Source: Olivibacter sp. SDN3 (lineage in GTDB: Bacteria; Bacteroidota; Bacteroidia; Sphingobacteriales; Sphingobacteriaceae). From it: a DNA stretch of 64,000 nucleotides. Below the pieces are notes generated by a model that searched no databases, was not told where the DNA came from, and worked only from the letters and a program-made list of their open reading frames with translations. The stretch spans positions 248,001 to 312,000 of the forward strand of contig NZ_CP060497.1 in the NCBI RefSeq assembly GCF_014334135.1, written 5' to 3'. A program made the position numbers and the translations under genes. Positions 26,745 to 34,709 of the stretch are shown piece by piece; position 1 is the stretch's first letter; each line of letters starts with the position of its first letter.

Positions 26745-27809
26745 TTAATGGTTTAGATATTCATTTAGTTCATTTACTGTGGCACGCGCAGATCTTCCTA
26801 CTCCTATCAATGTGGCAGAGGCAAAGCCCGTCCAGTTTCCATAACCTACGAGCCATAATCCTGCTACCTCCTTTGCACGTGTACCCTCGGTAATTACGCG
26901 CCCATCGACATCGGTTATCCCTAATTCATCCAAGTGTTTAGTGGCATACTTAAATCCGGTACACCAGACGATTATATCAAAGTCTTCCCTTTCGTTAGAT
27001 CCCCAGATCACGCCGGTTTCCGTGAGTGCATTAAAACGCCCTTTGCTGTGTAACACATCCCGTTCGCGAGCCTCCACTACGGACCGGACCATCACGATAT
27101 TTGCCAGGTCATACTGTTTCGTATCGAGAGGTTTACCTTCTTTCATGGCTTGATACTTGGCAGTAGCAACGTCAAATAACACCCGGCCGTCCACTTCATC
27201 GGGAAGAAATGTTGGTGGTGTTAGGGTAGACCAAACCGTATTCGCTACCTTCGAAATCTCGGCCAATAGCTGCGCACCGGAATTACCTCCGCCCACTACC
27301 AGCACTTTTTTACCCTGAAAGTCCTTTGCATTGGCATAATGTGCCGAATGAAGCTGCTTCCCTTTGAAGGAGTCAAGCCCTTCCAAGTTCGGAATAAAAG
27401 GGCTGCCCCAGGTGCCCGTTGCAGAAATAAGCGCCTTGCAAAAATAATCGCCACTTGATGTACTAAGTGTATACCCATTATCGGTTTTTGCAACTTCCTC
27501 TACTTTAACAGGTCGCTCAGCAGGTATTTTATATTTCTCTTCGTAAGCCTTCAGGTAGGCAATCGCCTCGGCTCTTGAAGGGAACTTCCCCGAAGATTCA
27601 GGCATCAACCAACCGGGTAGAGAGCTGAATGCAGCCGGTGAAAACAATGTAAGTGATTCCCACCCATGCTGCCATGCTCCTCCGGGTTCCTGCTGCTCAT
27701 CGAGAAGAATATAGTTCAATCCAGTACGTCGCAAGAAATAAGCACAGGCAAGCGCACTTTGCCCACCTCCAATTATAATCACATCGTAGCTTTTATTTGA
27801 TACGGCCAT
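26745..27809 (-). CDS. arsO: ArsO-type NADPH-dependent flavin monooxygenase
   Basis: A 354-residue flavoprotein. FAD-binding fold at the N-terminus: IIIGGGQSALACAYFLRRTG (about residues 10-29). The FMO/BVMO fingerprint follows as FKGKQLHSAHY (about 148-158), then the NADPH-binding VLVVGGGNSGAQLLAEI (about 168-184). The aromatic-rich loop SSLPGWLMP resembles ArsO proteins of arsenic operons. ArsO is thought to act in arsenical oxidation or resistance, but its reaction is not firmly settled. It starts 2 bases after the Acr3 stop, so translation is likely coupled. Confidence 0.82.
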   Translation of the reverse strand: MAVSNKSYDVIIIGGGQSALACAYFLRRTGLNYILLDEQQEPGGAWQHGWESLTLFSPAAFSSLPGWLMPESSGKFPSRAEAIAYLKAYEEKYKIPAERPVKVEEVAKTDNGYTLSTSSGDYFCKALISATGTWGSPFIPNLEGLDSFKGKQLHSAHYANAKDFQGKKVLVVGGGNSGAQLLAEISKVANTVWSTLTPPTFLPDEVDGRVLFDVATAKYQAMKEGKPLDTKQYDLANIVMVRSVVEARERDVLHSKGRFNALTETGVIWGSNEREDFDIIVWCTGFKYATKHLDELGITDVDGRVITEGTRAKEVAGLWLVGYGNWTGFASATLIGVGRSARATVNELNEYLNH

Positions 27810-27811
27810 AC

Positions 27812-28897
27812 TTAAGAGAGCACTGTTTTGGTATAATATTTCTTTCGGAACCAGAATGCGAGATTCACAAGAGCGATCAGGGCGGGAACCTCTACCAAGG
27901 GGCCAATAACCCCCGCAAATGCCTGGCCTGAATTGATCCCGAACACACCTATCGCTACTGCAATGGCAAGCTCAAAATTGTTTCCAGTTGCTGTGAAGGC
28001 GATCGAAGCATTTTTTGAGTAGTCGGCTCCAAAACGTCTAGCAATTACGAAACTGAATATGAACATAAAGGCAAAATAGATTACCAACGGTATAGTTATC
28101 CTTATTACATCCATGGGTATCTGTACGATCAATTCACCCTTCAAACTAAACATAACTACAATGGTGAATAACAAGGCAATCAAGGTAATGGGTGATATAA
28201 AAGGAACATATTTTTCCTGAAACCATTTTTCGCCTTTCAATGCAATGAGCGCATATCGACTGATTACCCCCATCGCAAAAGGAATCCCCAGATAAATACC
28301 AACACTTTTGGCTATTTCACCGATGGTGATATTTACTTCAGCTCCTTCAATTCCGAATAATGGAGGTAGTACCGTAATAAAAATATAGGCAAATACACTG
28401 TAGAACAATACCTGAAAAATACTATTGAGGGCTATGAGACCCGCTGCGTATTCGCGGTTTCCTTCAGCAAGCTCATTCCAAACCACCACCATAGCGATAC
28501 AACGCGCCAAGCCGATCAGAATCAGGCCGATCATATATTCTGGGTAATCCCTTAAAAAGGTGATGGCCAAAAAGAACATCAGGAGCGGACCTATTACCCA
28601 ATTTAGTATAAGGGATACACTGAGCACTTTTACATCTTTGAATACTTTACCGAGGTTCTCGTATTTAACTTTTGCCAGCGGTGGATACATCATCAATATG
28701 AGCCCAACGGCTAAAGGTATGTTGGTTGTGCCACTTGAGTAAGAATTAATAAAGGAAGCGGTAGAAGGTATAAAATAGCCCATACCAACGCCGATAGCCA
28801 TTGCAAGAAAGATCCACAAGGTTAGGTAACGGTCAAGGAAACTGAGTTTTTTGCGGCCGGTAGCCGGTGCACAATTATTTGCTGACATATCTTTCAT
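27812..28897 (-). CDS. acr3: ACR3-family arsenite efflux transporter
   Basis: A 361-residue membrane protein with ten expected helices. It includes the conserved Cys motif [16 protein letters not shown] (Cys about 131), which marks ACR3 (arsenite/antimonite exporter) proteins, and the late motif [20 protein letters not shown]. It exports As(III) made by ArsC, driven by proton motive force. The first ATG (28897) overlaps arsC by 23 bases; an alternative ATG three codons in (28888) is equally plausible. It is the central gene of the arsenic operon. Confidence 0.93.
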   Translation of the reverse strand: MKDMSANNCAPATGRKKLSFLDRYLTLWIFLAMAIGVGMGYFIPSTASFINSYSSGTTNIPLAVGLILMMYPPLAKVKYENLGKVFKDVKVLSVSLILNWVIGPLLMFFLAITFLRDYPEYMIGLILIGLARCIAMVVVWNELAEGNREYAAGLIALNSIFQVLFYSVFAYIFITVLPPLFGIEGAEVNITIGEIAKSVGIYLGIPFAMGVISRYALIALKGEKWFQEKYVPFISPITLIALLFTIVVMFSLKGELIVQIPMDVIRITIPLVIYFAFMFIFSFVIARRFGADYSKNASIAFTATGNNFELAIAVAIGVFGINSGQAFAGVIGPLVEVPALIALVNLAFWFRKKYYTKTVLS

Positions 28898-29312
28898 TGT
28901 TTACATGTTCTTCAATAAAGTCTTTCATATAGGCTTTTACCAGATCTCTTACAGCCCTGAATTCATTAAGAACTTCTTCGGAAGTACCTACGGCTTTTGC
29001 AGGATCGGGAAAGTTATGATGGAACTTCTGCGCTTTGGTGGGAAAGTATGGGCAGCTTTCCTTTGCATTATCACATACGGTAATGACATAGTCAAAATCG
29101 ATATGGCTGTATTCATCCACAAGATTGGAGGTATGCCCGGAGATGTCAATGCCATCCTCTTTCATCACTTGTATGGCTGTTGGATTGACACCATGGGTTT
29201 CAATACCCGCGCTGTATATTTCTGCCTTTCCCTGGGCGAAGTGCCTTAAATAACCTTCTGCCAGTTGGCTCCGGCAGCTATTGCCGGTACATAATACCAA
29301 TATCTTCTTCAT
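28875..29312 (-). CDS. arsC: Thioredoxin-coupled arsenate reductase
   Basis: A 145-residue LMW-phosphatase-fold arsenate reductase. The P-loop CTGNSCRS carries the nucleophile Cys8. The redox pair Cys80 and Cys87 in [10 protein letters not shown] matches the Cys10/82/89 triad of the plasmid pI258 enzyme, so reducing power should come from thioredoxin. It reduces As(V) to As(III) for Acr3 export. Length is normal and all catalytic residues are present. It overlaps the acr3 start and follows the GNAT gene after 18 bases. Confidence 0.95.
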   Translation of the reverse strand: MKKILVLCTGNSCRSQLAEGYLRHFAQGKAEIYSAGIETHGVNPTAIQVMKEDGIDISGHTSNLVDEYSHIDFDYVITVCDNAKESCPYFPTKAQKFHHNFPDPAKAVGTSEEVLNEFRAVRDLVKAYMKDFIEEHVNNERYVSK

Positions 29313-29330
29313 TGTGCTTTTTTGTCTTAT

Positions 29331-29822
29331 TTAATCAATTCCTATTGTCTTACTCCGGCGTTCCATTAATGTAGTGTCACGCCAAGTGTTTCCGTGCTTT
29401 CCAACCTTTTCCCGGTAACCTAGTTGCCGAAAGCCATGCTTTTCGTGCAGGCGGATGCTCGCTTCATTTTCCGGAAAAATGCCCGATTGAAGTGTCCAGA
29501 GACCTTGGTTTTCGCTACTTTCTACGAGTGCGTTCATCAAAAAACTACCCACGCCTTTTCCGCGATAATCCTCGTGTATATATACACTTACTTCCGCCAC
29601 ACCGGCATAAACACAACGACTTGAAACAGGCGATAGCGCTGCCCATCCTGCGATGTGCCCATCAATACTTGCTATAAAACGGGAATGCTTGAGATGCGAT
29701 CCATCCCAATCCTCCCAACTCGGCGCTTCTGTTTGAAAAGTAGCTTGGCCTGTAGCTATCCCCTGTAGATAAATAGTTCTTACAGCTGGCCAGTCTGTGT
29801 CATTCATTGTTCTTAGTTCCAT
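29331..29822 (-). CDS. GNAT acetyltransferase, ArsN1/phosphinothricin-type
   Basis: A 163-residue N-acetyltransferase. The acetyl-CoA-binding motif is VSVYIHEDYRGKGVGSFLMN (about residues 78-97). The N-terminal NDTDWPAVRTIYLQGIATGQ and the late HEKHGFRQLGYREKVGKHGN resemble phosphinothricin/arsinothricin acetyltransferases. In ars operons such proteins (ArsN1) detoxify the organoarsenical arsinothricin by acetylating its amino group. Assignment as arsN1 is by family likeness plus operon position; acetylation of another amino acid analogue is possible. Confidence 0.75.
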   Translation of the reverse strand: MELRTMNDTDWPAVRTIYLQGIATGQATFQTEAPSWEDWDGSHLKHSRFIASIDGHIAGWAALSPVSSRCVYAGVAEVSVYIHEDYRGKGVGSFLMNALVESSENQGLWTLQSGIFPENEASIRLHEKHGFRQLGYREKVGKHGNTWRDTTLMERRSKTIGID

Positions 29823-29838
29823 TAGTCGGTCTATAGTT

Positions 29839-30402
29839 TTAGCAGCATCCTGACCCGGGTGTACAACTTTGAACGGTCGCTAAATTGACCATCTCGCTTT
29901 TGCTTTCTTCTTCCTGAACCGGCGCACAGCACTCTTCGCCTTTATCATTGGTGCCGCAACTGCCTCCACGACCGATGGCTTTACATTGTGTGGCATCAGG
30001 GATAAGATTAACAATGAGGTTTTCACCTTCCAAAATCAACTCACCTGGGTACATCTGGCGGGTGTCAAATTCCGAATTACCAAATTCTATCTTGACAACC
30101 CCAGAAGGATTTAACGGAAGAGATTTTTCTACCAACGCTACAATCGACAGGGCTTTGCCTACCGTCATTGCTCTTTCTGAGTCGCCAGTAAGGGGTTCCC
30201 AAAGCTGCACAATTATTTCTGTCCAGGCATTCATCACGCCTCCGCAGTCTACGGAGGTAATAGGAGCTTGTTTGATCTCTGTGATATGGTAAGAAGCATC
30301 TACCCATTTATCATCGGCATATTGAAACTGTAAGGTGGCTTCTTCATTTTTAGTCAGTTGGGCTTTGAACTCGCCCCAGTTCATTAGATCTTTCGTATTC
30401 AT
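29839..30402 (-). CDS. DUF6428-like protein of ars operons
   Basis: A 187-residue soluble protein from the ATG at 30402; the open frame extends 23 codons upstream, but that part overlaps the arsR end. The N-terminal region (LMNWGEFKAQLTKNEEATLQ) resembles DUF6428 proteins often encoded second in Bacteroidota ars operons. The Cys-rich tail (CGTNDKGEECC, then CTPGSGCC) could bind As(III), which is inference. It lies between arsR (37 bases upstream) and the GNAT gene (16 bases downstream). A second copy of the arsR operator-like motif lies just upstream of its start (30406-30421). Confidence 0.7.
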   Translation of the reverse strand: MNTKDLMNWGEFKAQLTKNEEATLQFQYADDKWVDASYHITEIKQAPITSVDCGGVMNAWTEIIVQLWEPLTGDSERAMTVGKALSIVALVEKSLPLNPSGVVKIEFGNSEFDTRQMYPGELILEGENLIVNLIPDATQCKAIGRGGSCGTNDKGEECCAPVQEEESKSEMVNLATVQSCTPGSGCC

Positions 30403-30405
30403 AAT

Positions 30406-30421
30406 ATTGCAATTTAACGAT
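30406..30421. promoter_or_regulatory. Second operator-like motif upstream of the DUF6428 gene
   Basis: ATTGCAATTTAACGAT matches the arsR promoter motif ATTGCAATATTACGAT at 14 of 16 positions. It sits between arsR and the DUF6428 gene, 4 bases before the latter's start codon. It may be a second ArsR site giving local repression. The palindrome is weaker than at the first site. Confidence 0.4.
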
Positions 30422-30439
30422 ATATTAATATAAAATTTT

Positions 30440-30769
30440 TTAACAACACTCGTTGTTCGGCACGTATCCATTTAAAAAAGCGCCTACTGTTTCTTTCAGC
30501 AGCTGCCAATTTTCCGGGTGAATGCAATAGCAGACACTGACCCCTTCAATGGTACCCTGTATCAGTCCCGCTGTTTTAAGTTCTTTTAGATGTTGCGAAA
30601 TCGTTGCCTGCGCCAGGCCCAGCTCTTCCACCAGGTCTCCGTTGATACATGTTTTTGAAGCCATGATGTATTGCAAGATGGCAATACGGGCGGGATGGGC
30701 TATTGCTTTCAAAAGAACAGCGACTCTGTTCTGCTCTTCCGTAAATATTTCTGTTCTGGTAACACCCAT
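30440..30769 (-). CDS. arsR: ArsR-family arsenic-responsive repressor
   Basis: A 109-residue regulator from the ATG at 30769 (MGVTRTEIFT). The open frame reaches 30817, but the promoter elements lie inside that extension, so the shorter start is preferred. The winged-helix core is KAIAHPARIAILQYIMASKT, then ELGLAQATISQHLKELKTAG. Candidate As(III) ligands are Cys in KTCINGD, the VCYC pair and the C-terminal NECC. It is the first gene of the arsenic operon and probably represses it until arsenite binds. Confidence 0.88.
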   Translation of the reverse strand: MGVTRTEIFTEEQNRVAVLLKAIAHPARIAILQYIMASKTCINGDLVEELGLAQATISQHLKELKTAGLIQGTIEGVSVCYCIHPENWQLLKETVGAFLNGYVPNNECC

Positions 30770-30782
30770 GATTTTATTGTTT

Positions 30783-30817
30783 ATTGCAATATTACGATGA
30801 ATGTTTTTAAGATCCAA
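30783..30817 (-). promoter_or_regulatory. arsR promoter with overlapping operator
   Basis: On the reverse strand, a -33 TTG (30815-30817) and a -7 TAATATTG (30787-30794) stand 20 bases apart, fitting the Bacteroidota TTG-N20-TAnnTTTG promoter at 7 of 8 -7 positions. The -7 lies inside the imperfect palindrome ATTGCAATATTACGAT (30783-30798; half-sites ATTGCAAT and ATCGTAAT agree at 6 of 8). A repressor bound there would block RNA polymerase. Confidence 0.6.
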
Positions 30818-30961
30818 ATTCTTGGCAAAAAACTTCCATTTCTTTTGTTGGTCAGGCTTAATTTCTTAACTCTAAATTTTTGCAGGCGCTAATCAAATGT
30901 TAATACGTGATCTATGGTATCCAACATGACAACCGATGTAACGAGAAAAGTAAATTTTAAA

Positions 30962-31423
30962 CTATTTCAACTGATCAGTCACGACGTGATATGTCGGGTC
31001 CTCCAGTATGTTCACTTCGATCAGGTCCTCGGCGTTTTGCGGCAGTTTCCGGCAATCACTGCTCAGATGCTTAAGATGCAATGTTTTCCCCGCCTTTTAT
31101 ACCTTTCGGTGAGTTTGTTCAACGCTTCAATTCCCGACATGTCTGCCACTCTGCTTTCCCTAAAATTAATAACAACCTCCTGAGGATCATGTAGGATGTC
31201 AAATTTTTCATTGGAAGCCGTTATCGAACCAAAAAAAGCTGTCCATAAATTTCGTAATGCTTGATATCAAGCTTTCAATTAAGCCAACCTCGCCATAATA
31301 GCGGCATAGGGAAAAATGATCTCGAGTGTCTCGAAATTTAACGGAACAGCAGGCAGGTGAAAAGGCGGAAAACCACCTTTCATCGAAGCTATATCGCCTA
31401 CAGTTTTAGTTTCCAATCCAAGG
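30962..31423 (-). pseudogene. SulP-family anion transporter with STAS domain, decayed remnant
   Basis: Reverse-strand fragments in several frames. Next to the IS3 end: GLETKTVGDIASMKGGFPPF and LNFETLEIIFPYAAIMARLA, a SulP membrane region, followed by a frame change into LIESLIS. Then, after a large internal deletion, the STAS domain: KHYEIYGQLFFGSITASNEK, EVVINFRESRVADMSGIEAL, a one-base frameshift, and HLKHLSSDCRKL ending DPTYHVVTDQLK at the stop (30962). SulP proteins move sulfate, bicarbonate or related anions. The 5' half is absent, cut by the IS3 element. Non-functional. Confidence 0.8.
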
Positions 31424-31480
31424 TGGAGTTGCTACCTTTAAAGCGAGACAGATTTAGATAGTAATTTTAAATTTGTAGAA

Positions 31481-31778
31481 ATGCATAGAAAATTTGATGA
31501 TTCGTTTAAGACCATGGCGGTCGATTTGAGCGTTGTTAAGGTCTGTAGCCGATGTAGCTAAGGAATTAGACATAGACCCCAGTTTGCTCAGTAAGTGGCG
31601 TAGAAACCCACGTTATAATGGGAATAAAGTTTTACCTGACAATCCTAAAATTAGCCCAGAGGAACAGGAGTTGAGAATTTTGCGTAAAAAATTAAGAGAA
31701 ACAGAATTAGAGCGTGATATATTAAAAAAGGCCATAGCCATCTTCTCCAGGGGAGACGGTCCATATACCGGTTCATAA
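31481..31778 (+). pseudogene. IS3 OrfA (helix-turn-helix), frameshifted near the 5' end
   Basis: OrfA binds the element's ends. The ATG at 31481 gives MHRKFDDSFKTMAVDLSVVK and then runs out of frame at about 31541 into a stop. The remainder, SVADVAKELDIDPSLLSKWR through the coiled LRILRKKLRETELERDILKK, continues in the frame that ends at 31778. One base too many (or two too few) in AAGGTCT explains the shift. A weak TTG start at 31533 could make an N-terminally truncated form. The -1 slippage site toward orfB is still present. Confidence 0.78.
31724..31730 (+). promoter_or_regulatory. Programmed -1 frameshift site between orfA and orfB
   Basis: The run AAAAAAG within ATTAAAAAAGGCC is the classic IS3-family slippery heptamer. 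Slipping back one base after LeuLysLys moves translation from orfA into the frame that stays open through RFIKANREVYSVEKMCEVLN into orfB, giving the OrfAB transposase. Confidence 0.75.
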
Positions 31779-31810
31779 AGGCGAACCGAGAGGTATATTC
31801 CGTAGAGAAG

Positions 31811-32641
31811 ATGTGCGAAGTATTGAACGTTAGTAGCAGTTGTTTTTATCGTTGGCTGATTTCTCCGGAGTCCCCTAGTGAACAGCGAAGTAAAGCACTT
31901 CTGGATAAAATACAGCAGGTACACAGTGACAGTAAGTATATCTATGGTAGTCCAAGGATAACTGCAGAGCTGCATAAAAAAGGTGAAATGGTATCAAGAA
32001 GCTATGTTGCAAGGTTGATGAAGAAACATGGGATACGAAGTAAGGTCAAGAAAAAATATAGGGTGACCACAGATTCGAGCCATAGCTATGGGATAGCTGA
32101 AAATCTCCTCCAAAGAGATTTTTCAGCGGATGCCCTGTCACAGAAATGGGTTGGCGACATTACCTATATCCATACTGACAAAGGGTGGCTTTATCTAACA
32201 ACAGTCATTGATCTGGCGGACAGAAAAGTCATCGGATGGTCTTTGAGTACTGATATGACCGCTAAAAACACTTCTGTAGAAGCCATCAGGATGGCTATTA
32301 AAAACCGGCGTGTCAAAGATGGACTGATCTTCCATTCGGATAGAGGGATCCAATATGCCTGCGATGAATTCAGGGAGGTAATTGTAGAAAACAGGATACT
32401 TCAAAGCATGAGCAGAAAAGCGAATTGCTGGGACAATTCAGTTGCTGAGAGCTTTTTCAAGACATTAAAGGCTGAAATGGTCTATCATAGAAAATTCATG
32501 GATCAGCAGTCAGCTAAATTGGAGATCTTTGGATACATTGAAGGATTTTATAACACCAAAAGAACACATTCTGCTCTGGGTTATAAGACACCCAGACAGA
32601 TCGAAGAAATGCTATTGGAAAAAGAAAAAATGGCAGCATAA
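31811..32641 (+). CDS. IS3-family transposase OrfB
   Basis: 276 residues from the internal ATG; the frame is open from the slippage site at 31724, giving about 305 residues when fused. The rve integrase core has catalytic D in KWVGDITYIH, D in IFHSDRGIQY, and E in NCWDNSVAESFFKTLK (D,D-35-E arrangement). The N-terminal HTH_21-type segment SKYIYGSPRITAELHKKG is present. The frame is intact, but because OrfA is damaged the full OrfAB fusion may not be made. Confidence 0.92.
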   Translation: MCEVLNVSSSCFYRWLISPESPSEQRSKALLDKIQQVHSDSKYIYGSPRITAELHKKGEMVSRSYVARLMKKHGIRSKVKKKYRVTTDSSHSYGIAENLLQRDFSADALSQKWVGDITYIHTDKGWLYLTTVIDLADRKVIGWSLSTDMTAKNTSVEAIRMAIKNRRVKDGLIFHSDRGIQYACDEFREVIVENRILQSMSRKANCWDNSVAESFFKTLKAEMVYHRKFMDQQSAKLEIFGYIEGFYNTKRTHSALGYKTPRQIEEMLLEKEKMAA

Positions 32642-32671
32642 AAAAGTCTCCTATTTTTAGTTGCAATTCCA

Positions 32672-33055
32672 TGGCACCAATTTTCAGCAGATAGGATAGC
32701 CTTACGGCTATAAATTTTTCCAGTTTATGAATATCCAGCTCGGGCTGTAAGGAATGGAGTTCGGCAACGATGTCATCTTTAAATCCATTTCCTATTTGGT
32801 AAGTATATAGGCAATTTTCCTGTCGAGCTTAGATTTCGGACTGAAGGTGTTTTCCTGTTTTAACTTAGCGTTCGTTTTCTGTTTATAACTGCTTGCTTGC
32901 TGCACTTCATTATCTGATAAAGGAACAGACAACTGTTTTATAGGTGATGCGGATAACAATGCAATGGTATTATCGATATACCGAATGGTTTCTTCCAACT
33001 CTTGTCTTCTATTGGTAAGATAGGCTATGACCTGCTTGGTAAAAGGTTGATTCAT
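32672..33055 (-). pseudogene. Small winged-helix-like protein, frameshifted and cut by the IS3 element
   Basis: The first frame (33055-32792, MNQPFTKQVIAYLTNRRQEL onward) has a coiled N-terminal part and a Lys-rich linker, ending ...LDRKIAYILTK. A one-base deletion in ACCAAATA (about 32795) hides a continuation QIGNGFKDDIVAELHSLQPE and LEKFIAVRLSYLLKIGA, which reads like a winged-helix domain and stops at the IS3 boundary. Original size is unknown but over 127 residues. It overlaps the upstream 39-codon ORF by an ATGA junction. Function unknown. Confidence 0.6.
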
Positions 33056-33171
33056 ATTATGTATAGATATTTAAGTTCCAGTAATTGACTCTCTGGCAAA
33101 TCGACAGAAAACAATTTAAGCAATTCCATTTGTACATTGTTTAATGGTGGTTGAACGGTTATATTTGCCAT
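33052..33171 (-). CDS. Small ORF coupled to the winged-helix-like gene
   Basis: 39 codons (MANITVQPPLNNVQMELLKL then FSVDLPESQLLELKYLYII) from the ATG at 33171. The TGA overlaps the next start codon (ATGA), so the two were translationally coupled. It resembles the N-terminal part of short Bacteroidota proteins of toxin-antitoxin-like loci (VQLELLKL... LLELK), which are normally longer, so it may be C-terminally truncated. Not recognised with certainty. Confidence 0.45.
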   Translation of the reverse strand: MANITVQPPLNNVQMELLKLFSVDLPESQLLELKYLYII

Positions 33172-33241
33172 ATCGATATCTCCGCAATCTTGCCTTTTAT
33201 AACTTCTATTTACTTATTTTATATTGGCCGTGTCATAACTG

Positions 33242-34291
33242 TCAAGTTCTATTGCCCTGTTCTGCTTTATTCTCGATTTGCTTCTTTGACACTTCGATAG
33301 CTTGATGTAATTTTTCTTTTAGCAGGTTTTTACTGGGCAACTGAGTAAGGTATTCAGAAACCTTGATACCTGTGTTATCAAGCTGTAGAAGTTCCACTTG
33401 TTCGTGGTTACCTTCGGCGCAAAGAATCAATCCTAACGGTGTGTTTTCACCTTCTTCCATCTCATATCGCTCCAGCCATCTTAAATAGAGTTCCATCTGG
33501 CCTTTATACGCTGCTTTGAAGCGACCTAACTTCAGCTCGACAGCAATGAGTCTCTTAAGTTTTCGATGGTAAAACAGCAAATCCAACCTGAAGTCCTCTC
33601 CGTCGATAATCATACGCTTTTGACGCTCCACAAAACTAAATCCTTGACCCAACTCCAGAATAAACCGCTCAAGTTCCCTTAAAATGGCATCTTCGAGATG
33701 CTGTTCGCTATAGGTATCTTTCAGATTTAAGAAATCAAGAAGGTAGGGGTCCCTAAAAACTAAATCAGGACTCATTTTGTTTTCGTCTCTGAGCGCTTGT
33801 AATTCCTGTTTAATTAATTCGTCAGGCCGTTTGCTAATCGCTGTTCTTTCGTAAAGCATGCTACTTATTTTATCACGGAGGGTCTTTACGTTCCATCCTT
33901 CAGCTTTGCATAATTCCAAATAGAATTCCCGTTGAAGCTCGCTTTTCAATGGTATCAAAGCAATAAAATGTGTCCAACTCAATTGTCGTATTGCCGATAC
34001 GACAATTTGCTCATCCGAAAATACCGTAGCAAATTGAATCATTCGTCTAAGATTCTCGGAGAAATTATTTCCATATTGCTGTACCAATCTCTCTGAAAGT
34101 CCCACGATGATACGCTGACCATATGCAGCTCTTTTTTCTGTGAGTAAGTTTTCATTTACACGTTTCCCGATTCTCCAATAGAGATAGGTGAGTGTACTGT
34201 TTGCGCTCTGAGCAAGTTGTTGTTTGCTTTCCTCAATCAGCTTGGCTACGTCAACAAAAAGTTGCTTCTCGAATTTAATTGGTTGGTTCAT
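33242..34291 (-). CDS. DUF1016/YhcG-family PD-(D/E)XK nuclease-domain protein
   Basis: A 349-residue protein with the two-part YhcG architecture. The N-terminal helical domain (SANSTLTYLYWRIGKRVNEN) is followed by a C-terminal PD-(D/E)XK fold, where DFRLDLLFYHRKLKRLIAVE then LKLGRF supplies the Asp and the ExK (about residues 232-257). Such proteins occur near restriction-modification and mobile-element genes and are presumed DNA nucleases; targets are not established. Length is normal and motifs are intact. It is flanked by three XRE regulators upstream and a decayed small pair downstream on the same strand. Confidence 0.85.
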   Translation of the reverse strand: MNQPIKFEKQLFVDVAKLIEESKQQLAQSANSTLTYLYWRIGKRVNENLLTEKRAAYGQRIIVGLSERLVQQYGNNFSENLRRMIQFATVFSDEQIVVSAIRQLSWTHFIALIPLKSELQREFYLELCKAEGWNVKTLRDKISSMLYERTAISKRPDELIKQELQALRDENKMSPDLVFRDPYLLDFLNLKDTYSEQHLEDAILRELERFILELGQGFSFVERQKRMIIDGEDFRLDLLFYHRKLKRLIAVELKLGRFKAAYKGQMELYLRWLERYEMEEGENTPLGLILCAEGNHEQVELLQLDNTGIKVSEYLTQLPSKNLLKEKLHQAIEVSKKQIENKAEQGNRT

Positions 34292-34323
34292 CGTAACGAA
34301 GTGTACCGCGGGAGGGCAATTGG

Positions 34324-34692
34324 TTAATTATTCCTCGTTTGCACCCGAGCTTGTAAGCGATTTGCATCTCGTTTACTTTTATCGACCTGTTCTTCTAAAT
34401 TCTTGATCTGATCAGAAGAGCAGCCTTGGTACATGTTAATAGTTCCTTGATTGCCGTCGTAATTATTAAAGACATTTGTATATGTCGATCTGTCTTGATA
34501 ACTGAGGACGTATTCAGGAGTAACTCCGAGAACTTCAGTCACTTCTTGTAAACGCTTCAAGGTTATGTCTGTGACATCATTTTCTATATTGGCATAAGCT
34601 TTTGTGGATAAACCCAGCGCTTTGGCCACATCTTCTTGTCTCATCCGACTATGCTTTTCCCTAATTTCTTTCAAAATTTCGCCTACTTTCAT
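34324..34692 (-). CDS. XRE-family regulator with NGNQGTI linker, paralogue 1
   Basis: A 122-residue protein. The N-terminal XRE helix-turn-helix runs RMRQEDVAKALGLSTKAYAN then IENDVTDITLKRLQEV (about residues 16-52). Then comes a linker YDGNQGTINMY (about 77-87) and a Lys/Gln-rich coiled coil to the end. The linker motif recurs in both neighbouring paralogues. The coiled coil suggests dimer or hetero-oligomer formation. It lies 32 bases upstream of the DUF1016 gene and may control it. Confidence 0.78.
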   Translation of the reverse strand: MKVGEILKEIREKHSRMRQEDVAKALGLSTKAYANIENDVTDITLKRLQEVTEVLGVTPEYVLSYQDRSTYTNVFNNYDGNQGTINMYQGCSSDQIKNLEEQVDKSKRDANRLQARVQTRNN

Positions 34693-34709
34693 GTCCTTAC
34701 TGTTTTTAA

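Larger units (their letters stand above)
31424..32671 (+). mobile_element. IS3-family insertion sequence
   Basis: Contains orfA and orfB, with imperfect inverted ends TGGAGTTGCTAC (31424) and, reverse-complemented, TGGAATTGCAAC (ending 32671). Element length is 1248 bases. No flanking direct repeat is visible (AGG before, TGG after), and the DNA on its two sides belongs to unrelated broken genes. That suggests a deletion or recombination event anchored at the element rather than a simple insertion. Confidence 0.82.

Noticed and set aside
30914-31183. Forward open frame of 89 codons
   Set aside because: Antisense to the STAS domain of the SulP remnant, which gives recognisable family sequence on the reverse strand.
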